Assembly (NCBI GenBank): GCA_030403585.1
Contig: JAUEPE010000042.1
Coordinates: 1 to 55,244 of the forward strand
DNA from: Frankia sp. RB7
GTDB taxonomy: Bacteria; Pseudomonadota; Alphaproteobacteria; Rhizobiales; Xanthobacteraceae
Length of the DNA: 55,244 nucleotides
Direction: 5' to 3'
Part shown: positions 39,603 through 48,970 of the stretch, piece by piece
How the letters are laid out: every line of letters starts with the position of its first letter
Numbering within the stretch: position 1 is the stretch's first letter
Made by a program: the position numbers and the translations under genes
The notes under the pieces: generated by a model
The model's input: only the letters and a program-made list of their open reading frames with translations
The model's database searches: none
What the model was told of the DNA's origin: nothing

Positions 39603-40876
39603 CACTTGCGTTGGGCTGCATCGCCGACGACTATACCGGCGCCTCCGATCTCGCCAACACGCTGACGCGCGCCGGCCTGCGCACGGTGCAGACCATCGGC
39701 GTGCCGGCCGACGATCTGAAGTTGCCCGAAGTGGACGCCGTCGTGGTGTCGCTGAAGAGCCGCTCGATCGAGGCGGGGCTTGCGGTGTTGCGTTCGCGCG
39801 CGGCCGAGACATGGCTGCGCGGGCGCGGCGCGAGCCACGTGCTGTTCAAGATCTGCTCGACTTTCGATTCCACGGATGCCGGCAATATCGGGCCGGTGAT
39901 GGATGCGCTGCGCGCCGATTGCGGCGAGGGCGTCGTGCTGGTGACGCCGGCCTTTCCCGAGACCGGCCGCACCGTCTACCAGGGCAATCTGTTCGTCGGT
40001 GCCGTGCCGCTGAACGAGAGCCCGCTCAAGGACCACCCGCTCAACCCGATGCATGATTCCAACCTGGTGCGTGTGCTGGCGCGCCAGAGCAAGATGCAGA
40101 TCGGTCTCGTCGACCTCGCGACCCTCTCACGGGGGACGGAGGCCGTGCGGACCCGGCTTGCCGAACTATCGGGCAAGGGCATCGGTGCCGCCATCATCGA
40201 CGCCGTGTTCGATCGCGACCTCGAGACCATCGGCCTTGTCGCGGCAGGGCACCGGCTGTCGGTCGGTGCGTCCGGTATCGGCCTGGGCCTCGCCCGCGCA
40301 CTGGTGTCGACCGGCAAGGTCAAGTCGGCTGCCACAGGCAGCGAGCAGGGCGCCGCCGTCGGCGGGCGGGCGGCATGCCTCGCCGGAAGCTGCTCGCAAG
40401 CCACCTTGCAGCAGATCGCCAACGCCGAGCGGGTCATGCCGGTGCTCCGTCTCGAGCCTGACCGTATTCTTACGGGCGCCAACGAAACGCAGCGCGCGCT
40501 GGACTGGGCGAAGGAGCGATTGGCCCAAGGCCCCGTGCTGATTGCATCGAGCGCGACGCCTGCTGACGTCGCTGCGCTCCAGGCGCGGCATGGTCGCGAC
40601 GCCGCGGGGCACGCCATCGAGCAGACGATGGCCGATATCGCCGAAAGCCTAGTGAAATCAGGTGTTCGGCGCCTGGTCGTGGCCGGCGGCGAGACCTCCG
40701 GCGCCGTCGTCGACCGGCTCGGGATTCCCGGTTTCCTGGTCGGCGCGGAGATCGCCGCGGGAGTGCCGGTGCTTCGCGCCGTTGGTGCCGCGGCAGGCGA
40801 CATGCTGCTCGCTTTGAAGTCGGGCAATTTCGGTGGACCGGAGTTTTTTGCGGATGCGATTAGGCTCATGCGCTGA
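39599..40876 (+). CDS. otnK: 3-oxo-tetronate kinase-like four-carbon acid sugar kinase
   Basis: A 425-residue kinase of the DUF1537/four-carbon acid sugar kinase family. The N-terminal domain begins CIADDYTGASDLANTLTRAGLRTVQ with the conserved aspartate pair. The C-terminal nucleotide-binding domain has RRLVVAGGETSGAVVDRLGI and a glycine-rich end. OtnK phosphorylates 3-oxo-tetronate before OtnC decarboxylates it. The start is a GTG at 39599 overlapping the otnI stop. It ends the operon; no transporter or regulator of a known tetronate type is attached. Confidence 0.9.
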   Translation: MTLALGCIADDYTGASDLANTLTRAGLRTVQTIGVPADDLKLPEVDAVVVSLKSRSIEAGLAVLRSRAAETWLRGRGASHVLFKICSTFDSTDAGNIGPVMDALRADCGEGVVLVTPAFPETGRTVYQGNLFVGAVPLNESPLKDHPLNPMHDSNLVRVLARQSKMQIGLVDLATLSRGTEAVRTRLAELSGKGIGAAIIDAVFDRDLETIGLVAAGHRLSVGASGIGLGLARALVSTGKVKSAATGSEQGAAVGGRAACLAGSCSQATLQQIANAERVMPVLRLEPDRILTGANETQRALDWAKERLAQGPVLIASSATPADVAALQARHGRDAAGHAIEQTMADIAESLVKSGVRRLVVAGGETSGAVVDRLGIPGFLVGAEIAAGVPVLRAVGAAAGDMLLALKSGNFGGPEFFADAIRLMR

Positions 40877-40916
40877 GCGCAGAGCATTTTTAGTCGCTCC
40901 TTCACTTCTTTAAGGT

Positions 40917-40932
40917 TCCGTACTCGTACGGA
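40917..40932. promoter_or_regulatory. Short palindrome upstream of the chemoreceptor gene
   Basis: TCCGTAC and GTACGGA are perfect seven-base arms around a two-base centre, 106 bases before the chemoreceptor start and 41 bases after the otnK stop. It could be a protein-binding site for the chemoreceptor gene or part of the otnK terminator region; there is no T-run. Confidence 0.35.
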
Positions 40933-41037
40933 GTCGTAGTCAACAACTGCTCAGTCGCTTTGTTGTTGGATATCGGCGCCGCCGCTTTTGGTTGATCCAT
41001 TCGACGCGCCGCCGCGCCAACGCAAAGAGACCCGATT

Positions 41038-42729
41038 ATGCTCGCCACCATCTCCATCCGCGCCAAGATCATCAGTGTCGTGGCGTTCCTGTTGGTTGCG
41101 ATGACCGGCATGGGCCTGCTCGCCGTCATGAAAATGCGGTCGATGAACGCCAATACGGTCGACATCACCACGAGCTGGATGCCCAGCGTGCGGGTGATTG
41201 GCGATCTGCGCGCCGGCGTCATCACCTACCGCAACGTCATCCGCGAGCACATGCTGGCAGAAACGCTGGAGGAGAAGCTCGCGGCGGAGAAGACGCTCGC
41301 GACCGTGATCGAGGCCAACACCGGGTTCCGCAAAAAGTACGAGGCGATGATCACCTCGCCCGAGGAGCGCGCTCTTTACAGCCAGTGGTCCAAGACTTGG
41401 GAGGACTACAAGAAGGGCACCCAGGAAGTCATGGCGCTGTCGCGCAAGGAGGCCGGCAAGATTCCGCACGAGGCGCACGAGTTGAACTCCAAGACGGTCA
41501 ACAAGATCGGGCTCGAGGCCGACGCCATTCTGGCCAAGGACATCGAGCTGAACACCAAGGGCGGCGATCAGGCCTCCGCAGATGCCTCTGACACTTACTA
41601 TTACGCCTTCGTGCTGGTCGCGATCATCCTCGGTGCCGCCGTCGTCGTCGGCCTCGGCGTCAGCTTCTACCTCGTTCACGATGTCTCCAGCGGCATCAAC
41701 TCGATCGTCCAACCGATGCAGGCGCTGGGCAAGGGCGACCTCTCCGCCCAGGTTCCGCATCGCGGCGAGAAGACCGAAATCGGCGCCATGGCCGATGTGC
41801 TCCAGGTCTTCAAGGAAGCCCTGATCGCCAAGAAGGCCGCCGACGAGGCTGCCACGGCCGACGCCGAGGCCAAGATCGAGCGCGGCCGCCGTGTCGACAA
41901 CATCACCAGCGAATTCGAATCGATGATCGGCGAGATCGTGCAGACGGTGTCGTCGGCGTCGACCCAGCTCGAGGCCTCGGCCAGCACGTTGACCTCGACC
42001 GCCGACCGCTCGCAGCGGCTGGCGACCACGGTCGCGGCGGCTTCGGAAGAAGCGTCCACCAACGTCCAGTCGGTGGCCTCGGCGACTGAAGAGATGGCCT
42101 CCTCGGTCGGCGAGATCAGCCGCCAGGTGCAGGAATCGGCGCGGATGGCGGGCGATGCCGTCGGCCAGGCCCGTGCCACCACCGAGCGCGTCAGCGAGCT
42201 CTCGAAGGCTGCGTCTCGCATCGGCGACGTCGTCGAGCTGATCAACACCATCGCCGGCCAGACCAACCTGCTCGCGCTCAACGCCACCATCGAGGCGGCG
42301 CGCGCCGGTGAAGCCGGCCGCGGTTTTGCGGTGGTCGCCTCCGAAGTGAAGGCGCTTGCCGAGCAGACCGCCAAGGCGACCGGTGAGATCGGCCAGCAGA
42401 TTTCCGGCATCCAGGCGGCGACCAACGACTCGGTCGGCGCGATCAAGGAGATCTCCTCGACCATCGAGCGTCTTTCGGAAATCTCCTCGGCGATTGCGGC
42501 CGCGGTGGAAGAGCAGGGTGCCGCGACCCAGGAAATCGCCCGCAACGTTCAGCAGGCGGCCCAGGGCACCCAGCAGGTCTCGTCCAACATCACCGACGTG
42601 CAGCGCGGAGCCACCGAGACCGGCACGGCCTCCTCGCAGGTGCTGTCCGCCGCGCAGATGCTGTCCAACGACAGCACCCGACTAAAGACTGAGGTCAGCA
42701 AATTCCTGACCAACGTCCGCGCCGCGTAA
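41038..42729 (+). CDS. Methyl-accepting chemotaxis protein
   Basis: A 563-residue chemoreceptor. A first membrane helix (about residues 10-30) is followed by a periplasmic four-helix-bundle sensor of about 155 residues, then a second helix (about residues 185-210). After these come a HAMP domain, where GKGDLSAQVPHRGEKTEIGAM is visible, and a long cytoplasmic signalling coil. The hairpin tip for CheA/CheW contact is in IAGQTNLLALNATIEAARAGEAGRGFAVVASEVKALA. No CheB/CheR pentapeptide is seen at the C-terminus. It is a single-gene unit with its own terminator; the ligand is unknown. Confidence 0.95.
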   Translation: MLATISIRAKIISVVAFLLVAMTGMGLLAVMKMRSMNANTVDITTSWMPSVRVIGDLRAGVITYRNVIREHMLAETLEEKLAAEKTLATVIEANTGFRKKYEAMITSPEERALYSQWSKTWEDYKKGTQEVMALSRKEAGKIPHEAHELNSKTVNKIGLEADAILAKDIELNTKGGDQASADASDTYYYAFVLVAIILGAAVVVGLGVSFYLVHDVSSGINSIVQPMQALGKGDLSAQVPHRGEKTEIGAMADVLQVFKEALIAKKAADEAATADAEAKIERGRRVDNITSEFESMIGEIVQTVSSASTQLEASASTLTSTADRSQRLATTVAAASEEASTNVQSVASATEEMASSVGEISRQVQESARMAGDAVGQARATTERVSELSKAASRIGDVVELINTIAGQTNLLALNATIEAARAGEAGRGFAVVASEVKALAEQTAKATGEIGQQISGIQAATNDSVGAIKEISSTIERLSEISSAIAAAVEEQGAATQEIARNVQQAAQGTQQVSSNITDVQRGATETGTASSQVLSAAQMLSNDSTRLKTEVSKFLTNVRAA

Positions 42730-42752
42730 GCCGGGAAGGACCAGCAATTCTG

Positions 42753-42781
42753 AAAGCGGCGCTTCCGGGCGCCGCTTTTTT
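42753..42781 (+). terminator. Rho-independent terminator of the chemoreceptor gene
   Basis: AAAGCGGCGC and GCGCCGCTTT form a perfect ten-base stem around the loop TTCCGG, running into six T residues (42776-42781), 24 bases after the stop codon. This is the clearest intrinsic terminator in the window. Confidence 0.85.
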
Positions 42782-42973
42782 ACGCGGATGAAAGCTGTCT
42801 CTGTAATCTTCGGGCAGAGGCTGCATATCTGGAATGCGATTTCGCTGTGCGATAGCAGGGAAGTGACCGCACGTGACAGGCTGGCGTTGGCCATTTTGGC
42901 GTTGTTCGGGTAAATCAGCCGAGGAACCCGCGGGGGCGTGTTCCGTGTCCCCTGATTTGGAATTGCCTGACGA

Positions 42974-45900
42974 ATGATTGCTCTGGTTCGTATTGCCCTG
43001 AGCCGGCCCTACACGTTTGTCGTGCTCGCGCTCCTGCTTCTGATCATCGGGCCGTTGGCGGCGCTGCGCACGCCGACCGACATCTTCCCGGACATCCGCA
43101 TCCCCGTGATCGGCGTGGTCTGGCAGTATACCGGCTTGCCGCCGGACCAGATGTCCGGCCGCATCACCACGCCGTTCCAGCGGGCGCTGACGACCACCGT
43201 CAACGACATCGAGCACATCGCGGCCAACTCCTACAACGGCTTTGGCATCATCAAGATCTTCTTCCAGCCCAATGTCGACATCCGTACCGCAAATGCGCAG
43301 GTCACCGCGATCTCGCAGACGCTGCTGAAGCAGATGCCACCGGGCGCGACGCCGCCCTTGATCCTGAACTACTCCGCCTCGACCGTTCCGATCATCCAGG
43401 TGGCGCTGTCGGGCGACGGTCTGACCGAGCAGAACCTCGCCGACATCGGCATCAACCAGCTCCGTACGCCGCTGGTCACCGTGCCTGGTGCGGCGATCCC
43501 GTATCCGTTCGGCGGCAAGCAGCGCCAGGTCCAGATCGACCTCGACCCGACCGCACTCCAGGCCCGCGGCCTGTCCGGCCAGGACGTTGCCAATGCGCTT
43601 GCCGCGCAAAACCTGATCACGCCGGTCGGCACCCAGAAGATCGGCACCTTCGAGTACAGCATCCAGCTCAACAACTCGCCGCTCAAGATCGACGAACTCG
43701 GCAATCTGCCGATCAGGACCGTCAACGGCGCCATGGTCTATGTGCGCGACGTCGCGACTGTGCGCGACGGCAATCCGCCGCAGACCAACATCGTCCACGT
43801 CGACGGCAACCGCTCGGTGCTGATGATGGTGCTGAAGGCGGGCGCGACCTCGACGCTCGATATCATCGCCGGCATCAAGCAGAAGGTCATCGACGTCAAG
43901 GATCAGCTGCCGGATTCGCTGAAGATCGGATTCATCGGCGACCAATCGGTGTTCGTCCGCGGCGCGATCCAGGGCGTGGCGTTTGAAGGCGTGATCGCCG
44001 CGCTGCTCACCAGCGTCATGATCCTCTTGTTCCTCGGCAGCTGGCGCTCGACCGTGATCATCGCGGTCTCGATCCCGCTGTCGGTGCTCGGTGCCATCAT
44101 CATGCTGTCGGCGATCGGCGAGACGCTGAACATCATGACGCTCGGCGGCCTTGCGCTCGCGGTCGGCATTCTCGTCGACGACGCCACGGTGACCATCGAG
44201 AATATCAATTATCATCTGGAGCAGGGCAAGCCGGTCGAGCAGTCGATCCTCGACGGCGCCAACCAGATCGTGACGCCGGCCTTCGTCTCGCTGCTCTGCA
44301 TCTGCATCGTGTTCGTGCCGATGTTCTTCCTCACCGGTGTCGCGCGCTTCCTGTTCGTGCCGATGGCTGAAGCGGTGATGTTCGCCATGATCTGGTCGTT
44401 CATCCTGTCGCGCACACTGGTGCCGACCATGGCGAACTATCTGCTGCAAGCGCATGTCCATCATGAGGGCGGGCCGCCGAAGTCGCGCAACCCACTCGTC
44501 TGGTTCCAGCGCGGCTTCGAGGCCCGGTTCGAACGCATTCGCGGCGGCTACCATAATTTCCTCGGGCTCGCGCTCGCACACCGCCCGGTGTTCGTGATCG
44601 GCTTCCTCTGCGTGGTCGGCGCCTCCTTCGCGCTGGTGCCTTTCCTGGGACGTAACTTCTTCCCCGCGGTCGATGCCGGCAACATCCTGATGCATGTCCG
44701 CACCCAGGTCGGCACCCGCGTCGAGGAGACCGCCAACCAGCTCGCGGATGTGCAGAAGGCGGTGCGCAAGCTGATTCCCGGCGAGATCGAGACCATGACC
44801 GACAACATCGGCATGCCGATCTCCGGCATCAACATGACCTACAACAACACCGGCGTGATCGGTCCGCAGGACGGCGACGTCCAGATCAAGCTGAAGGAAG
44901 GTCACAAGCCGACCGAGGAGCATGTGAGGGTGCTGCGCGAGCAGCTGCCGCGGCTGTTCCCGGGCGTCAGCTTTGCCTTCCTGCCGGCAGACATCGTCAG
45001 CCAGATCCTGAACTTCGGTGCGCCGGCGCCGATCGACCTCCAGGTCCGTGGCGCCAATGCCGCGGCCAACTTTGCCTATGCCAACAAGCTGCTCGCCAAG
45101 GTCCGCCGCATTCCCGGCGTCGCCGATGCTCGGATCCAGCAGTCGCCAAACAGCCCGACGTTCAACATCGATGTCGACCGCACCCGCGCGCAATATGTCG
45201 GCCTGACCGAACGCGACGTCACCAACAGCCTCGTGGTCAACCTCGCCGGCTCCTCGCAGGTCGCGCCGACCTACTTCCTCAATCCGGACAATGGCGTGTC
45301 CTACTCCATCGTGATGCAGACGCCGCAATACCAGATCGATTCGCTCAGCGCGCTTCAGACGCTGCCGATCACCGCGACCGGCAATTCGCAGTCGCCGATC
45401 CTCGGCGGCATCGCCGACATCAAGCGCTCGACGTCGAGCGCCGTGGTATCGCAATACGACATCCAGACGCTGGTGCAGATTTTTGCGACGACGTCAGGCC
45501 GCGATCTCGGAGCGGTCTCCAATGATATTCGCCAGCTGATTGCCGATACTGCCAAGGAAGTGCCGAAGGGCTCCTCCGTGGTGCTGCTCGGTCAGGTGCA
45601 GACGATGAACAGCGCCTTCACGGGCCTCTTGTTCGGCCTGCTTGGCGCCGTCGTGCTGATCTACCTCCTGATCGTCGTGAACTTCCAGTCCTGGTCCGAT
45701 CCGTTCGTGATCATCACAGCGTTGCCGGCAGCCCTTGCCGGCATCGTCTGGATGCTGTTCACGACCCAGACCACGCTGTCGGTGCCGGCGCTGACGGGTG
45801 CGATCATGTGCATGGGCGTGGCCACCGCCAACAGCGTGCTGGTGATCTCCTTCGCCCGCGAGCGCTATGAGGAACTGGGCGATCCCATCGCAGCGGCGCT

Positions 45901-46153
45901 GGAGGCCGGCTTCGTCCGGTTCCGCCCCGTTCTGATGACCGCGCTCGCCATGATCATCGGCATGGCGCCGATGGCCCTGGGCTTGGGTGAGGGCGGCGAA
46001 CAGAATGCTCCCCTTGGTCGCGCTGTGATCGGCGGCCTGATCTTTGCAACCTTCGCCACGCTGATGTTTGTTCCCGTGGTGTTCAGTATGGTACACAAGA
46101 AACAAGGCGCCAAAGCCGCCGCCCCATTGGAGACTCCGCATGTCGCCCACTGA
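42974..46153 (+). CDS. RND-family efflux pump inner-membrane transporter
   Basis: A 1059-residue RND transporter with the expected 12 membrane helices and two large periplasmic loops. The N-terminus (RIALSRPYTFVVLALLLLIIG ... TPTDIFPDIRIPVIGVVWQYTGLPP) and the TM4 proton-relay region LALAVGILVDDATVTIENIN with the aspartate pair are clear. It exports compounds in complex with the adaptor encoded next and an outer-membrane channel. Gene order is transporter then adaptor, the reverse of acrAB, and no outer-membrane factor gene follows. About 190 bases of non-coding sequence precede it, with no motif I can name. Confidence 0.93.
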   Translation: MIALVRIALSRPYTFVVLALLLLIIGPLAALRTPTDIFPDIRIPVIGVVWQYTGLPPDQMSGRITTPFQRALTTTVNDIEHIAANSYNGFGIIKIFFQPNVDIRTANAQVTAISQTLLKQMPPGATPPLILNYSASTVPIIQVALSGDGLTEQNLADIGINQLRTPLVTVPGAAIPYPFGGKQRQVQIDLDPTALQARGLSGQDVANALAAQNLITPVGTQKIGTFEYSIQLNNSPLKIDELGNLPIRTVNGAMVYVRDVATVRDGNPPQTNIVHVDGNRSVLMMVLKAGATSTLDIIAGIKQKVIDVKDQLPDSLKIGFIGDQSVFVRGAIQGVAFEGVIAALLTSVMILLFLGSWRSTVIIAVSIPLSVLGAIIMLSAIGETLNIMTLGGLALAVGILVDDATVTIENINYHLEQGKPVEQSILDGANQIVTPAFVSLLCICIVFVPMFFLTGVARFLFVPMAEAVMFAMIWSFILSRTLVPTMANYLLQAHVHHEGGPPKSRNPLVWFQRGFEARFERIRGGYHNFLGLALAHRPVFVIGFLCVVGASFALVPFLGRNFFPAVDAGNILMHVRTQVGTRVEETANQLADVQKAVRKLIPGEIETMTDNIGMPISGINMTYNNTGVIGPQDGDVQIKLKEGHKPTEEHVRVLREQLPRLFPGVSFAFLPADIVSQILNFGAPAPIDLQVRGANAAANFAYANKLLAKVRRIPGVADARIQQSPNSPTFNIDVDRTRAQYVGLTERDVTNSLVVNLAGSSQVAPTYFLNPDNGVSYSIVMQTPQYQIDSLSALQTLPITATGNSQSPILGGIADIKRSTSSAVVSQYDIQTLVQIFATTSGRDLGAVSNDIRQLIADTAKEVPKGSSVVLLGQVQTMNSAFTGLLFGLLGAVVLIYLLIVVNFQSWSDPFVIITALPAALAGIVWMLFTTQTTLSVPALTGAIMCMGVATANSVLVISFARERYEELGDPIAAALEAGFVRFRPVLMTALAMIIGMAPMALGLGEGGEQNAPLGRAVIGGLIFATFATLMFVPVVFSMVHKKQGAKAAAPLETPHVAH

Positions 46154-47336
46154 ACCCCGCTCCCCGGTGTCGCACCGGAAACTGGGCATTTTCGGCGTGG
46201 TGGCGCTGATTGCAGCAGGCCTCGTGGTCGGCACCGGCATCCGGGCCCGCGAGGACCAGGGCTCCAAGCTGAAGGAATGGACCGATGACCAGGCCGTTCC
46301 GAGCGTCGCGGTGACCCTGCCCAACGCAAAATCCCTCAACTCCACCATCGACCTGCCGGGGCGCCTCGAGGCCTATTACCGCGCCCCGATCTTCGCGCGG
46401 GTCTCCGGCTATCTCAAGAGCTGGAGCGTCGACATCGGCGCCCGCGTCAAGACCGGCCAGGTGATCGCTGAGATCGAGGCGCCCGACCTCGATCAGCAAC
46501 TCTTGCAGGCCCGCGCCGACCTCGCCAGCCAGCAGGCCAGCGCCAGGCTGTCGGAAGCAACCCTGAACCGGCGCAAGACACTGGTCGCCTCCAACTTCGT
46601 CTCGGCGCAGGAGATCGACGAGCGCACCGCCGACCTCTCCAACAAGAACGCCGCCGTGCATTCGGGACAGGCCAATGTCGAGCGGCTCGAGGCGCTCGCC
46701 GGCTACAAGAAGATCACCGTGCCGTTCGACGGCGTGGTCACGGCGCGCGACACCGACGTCGGCGCGCTGATCAACGCCGGCGGTGGTTCGGGGCCGGCGA
46801 TGTTCGTGGTCTCCGACATCACCAAGCTGCGCGTCTACGTCAACGTCCCCCAAAATTACGTTCCGGCGATCAAGATCGGCGCCAAGGCTACGATGGTGAT
46901 GCCGGAGTATCCGAACCGGATGTTCCAGGCGACGGTGGAAGCTTCTTCCCAGGCTGTCGACGTCGCCTCCGGCACTACGCGAATGCAGCTCGGGCTGGAC
47001 AATTCGAGCGGTGAGCTGATGCCTGGCGGCTACGCCAGTGTGAAGCTCAACCTTCAGCGCGACACCGCGCCCCTCAGCATTCCCGCCAGCGCCCTGATCT
47101 TCAACGGCAGCGGCCTGCGTGTTGCGACCGTTGGTGCGGATGAGAAGGTGCAGTTCAAGACCGTGACCATCGCCCGCGATCTCGGCAAGGAGATTGAGCT
47201 AGCCTCGGGTATCGCGCCCGATGACCGCGTCATCACCGCTCCGCCGGACGGCCTGTCCGATGGCGATGCAGTTCGCGTCGTCGGGGCCGGCGGCAAGCCG
47301 GCAACTGCGTCGGAAAAGCAGGCGCCGAAGGGCTAG
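46140..47336 (+). CDS. RND efflux periplasmic adaptor (HlyD/MFP family)
   Basis: A 398-residue membrane fusion protein. A signal-anchor helix spans about residues 16-34. A lipoyl-type half motif is in ARVSGYLKSWSVDIGARVKTGQVIAEIEAPDLDQQLLQA, then a helical hairpin (about residues 125-190), the second lipoyl half VPFDGVVTARDTDVGALIN, and beta-barrel and membrane-proximal domains. It links the RND pump to the outer membrane. ATG 46140 overlaps the transporter gene by 14 bases. Its TAG stop is immediately followed by the stop of the convergent thiolase-like gene. Confidence 0.92.
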   Translation: MSPTEPRSPVSHRKLGIFGVVALIAAGLVVGTGIRAREDQGSKLKEWTDDQAVPSVAVTLPNAKSLNSTIDLPGRLEAYYRAPIFARVSGYLKSWSVDIGARVKTGQVIAEIEAPDLDQQLLQARADLASQQASARLSEATLNRRKTLVASNFVSAQEIDERTADLSNKNAAVHSGQANVERLEALAGYKKITVPFDGVVTARDTDVGALINAGGGSGPAMFVVSDITKLRVYVNVPQNYVPAIKIGAKATMVMPEYPNRMFQATVEASSQAVDVASGTTRMQLGLDNSSGELMPGGYASVKLNLQRDTAPLSIPASALIFNGSGLRVATVGADEKVQFKTVTIARDLGKEIELASGIAPDDRVITAPPDGLSDGDAVRVVGAGGKPATASEKQAPKG

Positions 47337-48854
47337 CTAGGCCACCCGCCACTCGGGTATGCCATCGGCCGCCATGGTGATCTCGCCAATCGAGCCGACT
47401 GGCGTCTTATCCATGTTCAATAGATGCGCCAGCGTCGTACCATCGCTGGCGGGAATCCGCGCCAGCGTGCGGCGGTCGTCTGCTGTACGCAACATCACCA
47501 CACCGTGCTCGACATCGCCGCCACGGCCATAGAGCACGGTAAAGCTCTCAACCTTGCTTTTGCCGCTCGCCTCTGTGACGAACTCCGGCACCGCACGCTT
47601 GTTGCGGTCGGCCTCGCCTTGCACGCTGGTCTCCTGCGCCAGCGTATCCTGCGGCGGTGTCTTCGAAACCACCAACGCGTGATGCTTGGTGACGAAGCCG
47701 CCCTGGCCGTAGAGCAGGCCGAGCTTGTCGCCACCGCGCAGGCGCCGCACCATTGCGCAGGCTGCATGCGTCATGTAGGTGTTGAGCGGCGCGCCGAAGA
47801 AAGTGAGGCCACCGTTCACGGTGGGCTGCACGTCGGCGCCCAGACCCAGCGTCCGCCGCGCCATCTTGGGCACGCAAGGGAAGCAGCTGTAGAGCTCGAT
47901 CGCGTCGAAATTCTTGCCGGCGCCGCCGGCGATGCCCATCACGGCCTTCAGCACCGCGTTCTGCGGGTGGCTCTCGAAGAACTGGTCGCGCACGAGATAG
48001 TCGCGCGGTTCTTCGGCCGAAGCGCCGCCGAGCGGATAGATGAGCTTGTCCTCGGCGATGCCCGATGCGCGCGCCTTGCCGAGGGTGGTGAGCAGCAGCG
48101 CGCCGCCCATGTTGACGCTTGGGTTGGCAACCATCAGTTTGTTGTACGGCCAGGCGATGAGCCGGTTATCCGGGGTCGGCGTCGTGATCTCGTCCGGTGC
48201 ATAGCGCCGCTTCAGCCAGGCGTTCGGATTTTGCGCGGCGACTTCCGAATAGCGTGACCACAGCGTGCCTGATTCCGCCATCGCCTCGCGCGGCGTCTGG
48301 CCCCAATGTGCGGACGATGCCGCTTCGTAGAACGGATAGACCGTGACGGGGCGGAAAACGCCGAGCTTCACCGCGAGCGGCTTCTGGAACGCCGCGCCGC
48401 GCTTCGGCTCCTCGACGTCATGGGCAAACGGCGTCCATGGCAGCTTGACGCCCGCTCGCTCGGCCTTGGTTGCCGTCGATTGCGCTTCCGCGCCGCAGAC
48501 CGCGGCCACGGTACATTCGCCGCGCGCGATGCGTTTGGCTGCCTCATGAATGAAACGGATCGGGCTCTCGCCGCCGACCGGACCGTAATAGCAATGTGCC
48601 GGCGAGACGCCGAGCCGTTGCGCAAGCAGCTTCTCCGGGTCGCGATAGCGCCAGCTCAGGAAGTTGACGACGTCGAGCGACTGCACCTCGCCGAGCAGCT
48701 TCGCGCCGGCGTCAGCTTCTGCGCGTCGCAGTGCTTGTTCGAGCAGATCGAGCGGCTCGAGGCCCTCGATGATCTCCTTGGGACGGTCGACGATCTCGCC
48801 GATGCCGACGATGACGGGGATGCGGTCTTCGGGAGGAATGGTCTTTTTGGTCAT
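47337..48854 (-). CDS. Thiolase-like acetyl-CoA acetyltransferase family protein
   Basis: A 505-residue protein of the thiolase superfamily with an extra C-terminal domain of about 90 residues (from roughly residue 415, GKSKVESFTVLYGRGGDVEHGV), as in proteins annotated 'acetyl-CoA acetyltransferase, thiolase-like type 1'. The segment where thiolases carry the nucleophilic cysteine reads YYGPVGGESPIRFIHEAA, so that cysteine seems to be missing, while the later stretch with histidine (NTYMTHAACAM) remains. It may therefore not perform classical thiolysis. The stop is back-to-back with the adaptor gene. Confidence 0.8.
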   Translation of the reverse strand: MTKKTIPPEDRIPVIVGIGEIVDRPKEIIEGLEPLDLLEQALRRAEADAGAKLLGEVQSLDVVNFLSWRYRDPEKLLAQRLGVSPAHCYYGPVGGESPIRFIHEAAKRIARGECTVAAVCGAEAQSTATKAERAGVKLPWTPFAHDVEEPKRGAAFQKPLAVKLGVFRPVTVYPFYEAASSAHWGQTPREAMAESGTLWSRYSEVAAQNPNAWLKRRYAPDEITTPTPDNRLIAWPYNKLMVANPSVNMGGALLLTTLGKARASGIAEDKLIYPLGGASAEEPRDYLVRDQFFESHPQNAVLKAVMGIAGGAGKNFDAIELYSCFPCVPKMARRTLGLGADVQPTVNGGLTFFGAPLNTYMTHAACAMVRRLRGGDKLGLLYGQGGFVTKHHALVVSKTPPQDTLAQETSVQGEADRNKRAVPEFVTEASGKSKVESFTVLYGRGGDVEHGVVMLRTADDRRTLARIPASDGTTLAHLLNMDKTPVGSIGEITMAADGIPEWRVA

Positions 48855-48882
48855 GGCCTCAATTCACGATATCGATTGTTTT

Positions 48883-48962
48883 CGTCATTGCGAGCGAAGC
48901 GAAGCAATCCAGAATCTTTCCGCGGTGACAGTCTGGATTGCTTCGCTTCGCTCGCAATGACG
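48883..48962. repeat. Perfect 31-bp inverted repeat element
   Basis: Left arm 48883-48913 and right arm 48932-48962 are exact reverse complements of 31 bases, separated by 18 bases that include CCGCGG. The element lies between two minus-strand genes, the thiolase-like gene and the nitronate-monooxygenase-like gene. Part of one arm recurs alone at 121-142. It has no coding capacity and resembles a MITE or BIME-type repeat. Confidence 0.85.
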
Positions 48963-48970
48963 GGTGGCAA

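Noticed and set aside
42695..45454. Very long open frame antisense to the RND transporter gene
   Set aside because: Its protein is rich in Arg, His, Asp and Gly with no family motif, typical of the antisense strand of a GC-rich gene; the plus strand encodes a full RND protein.
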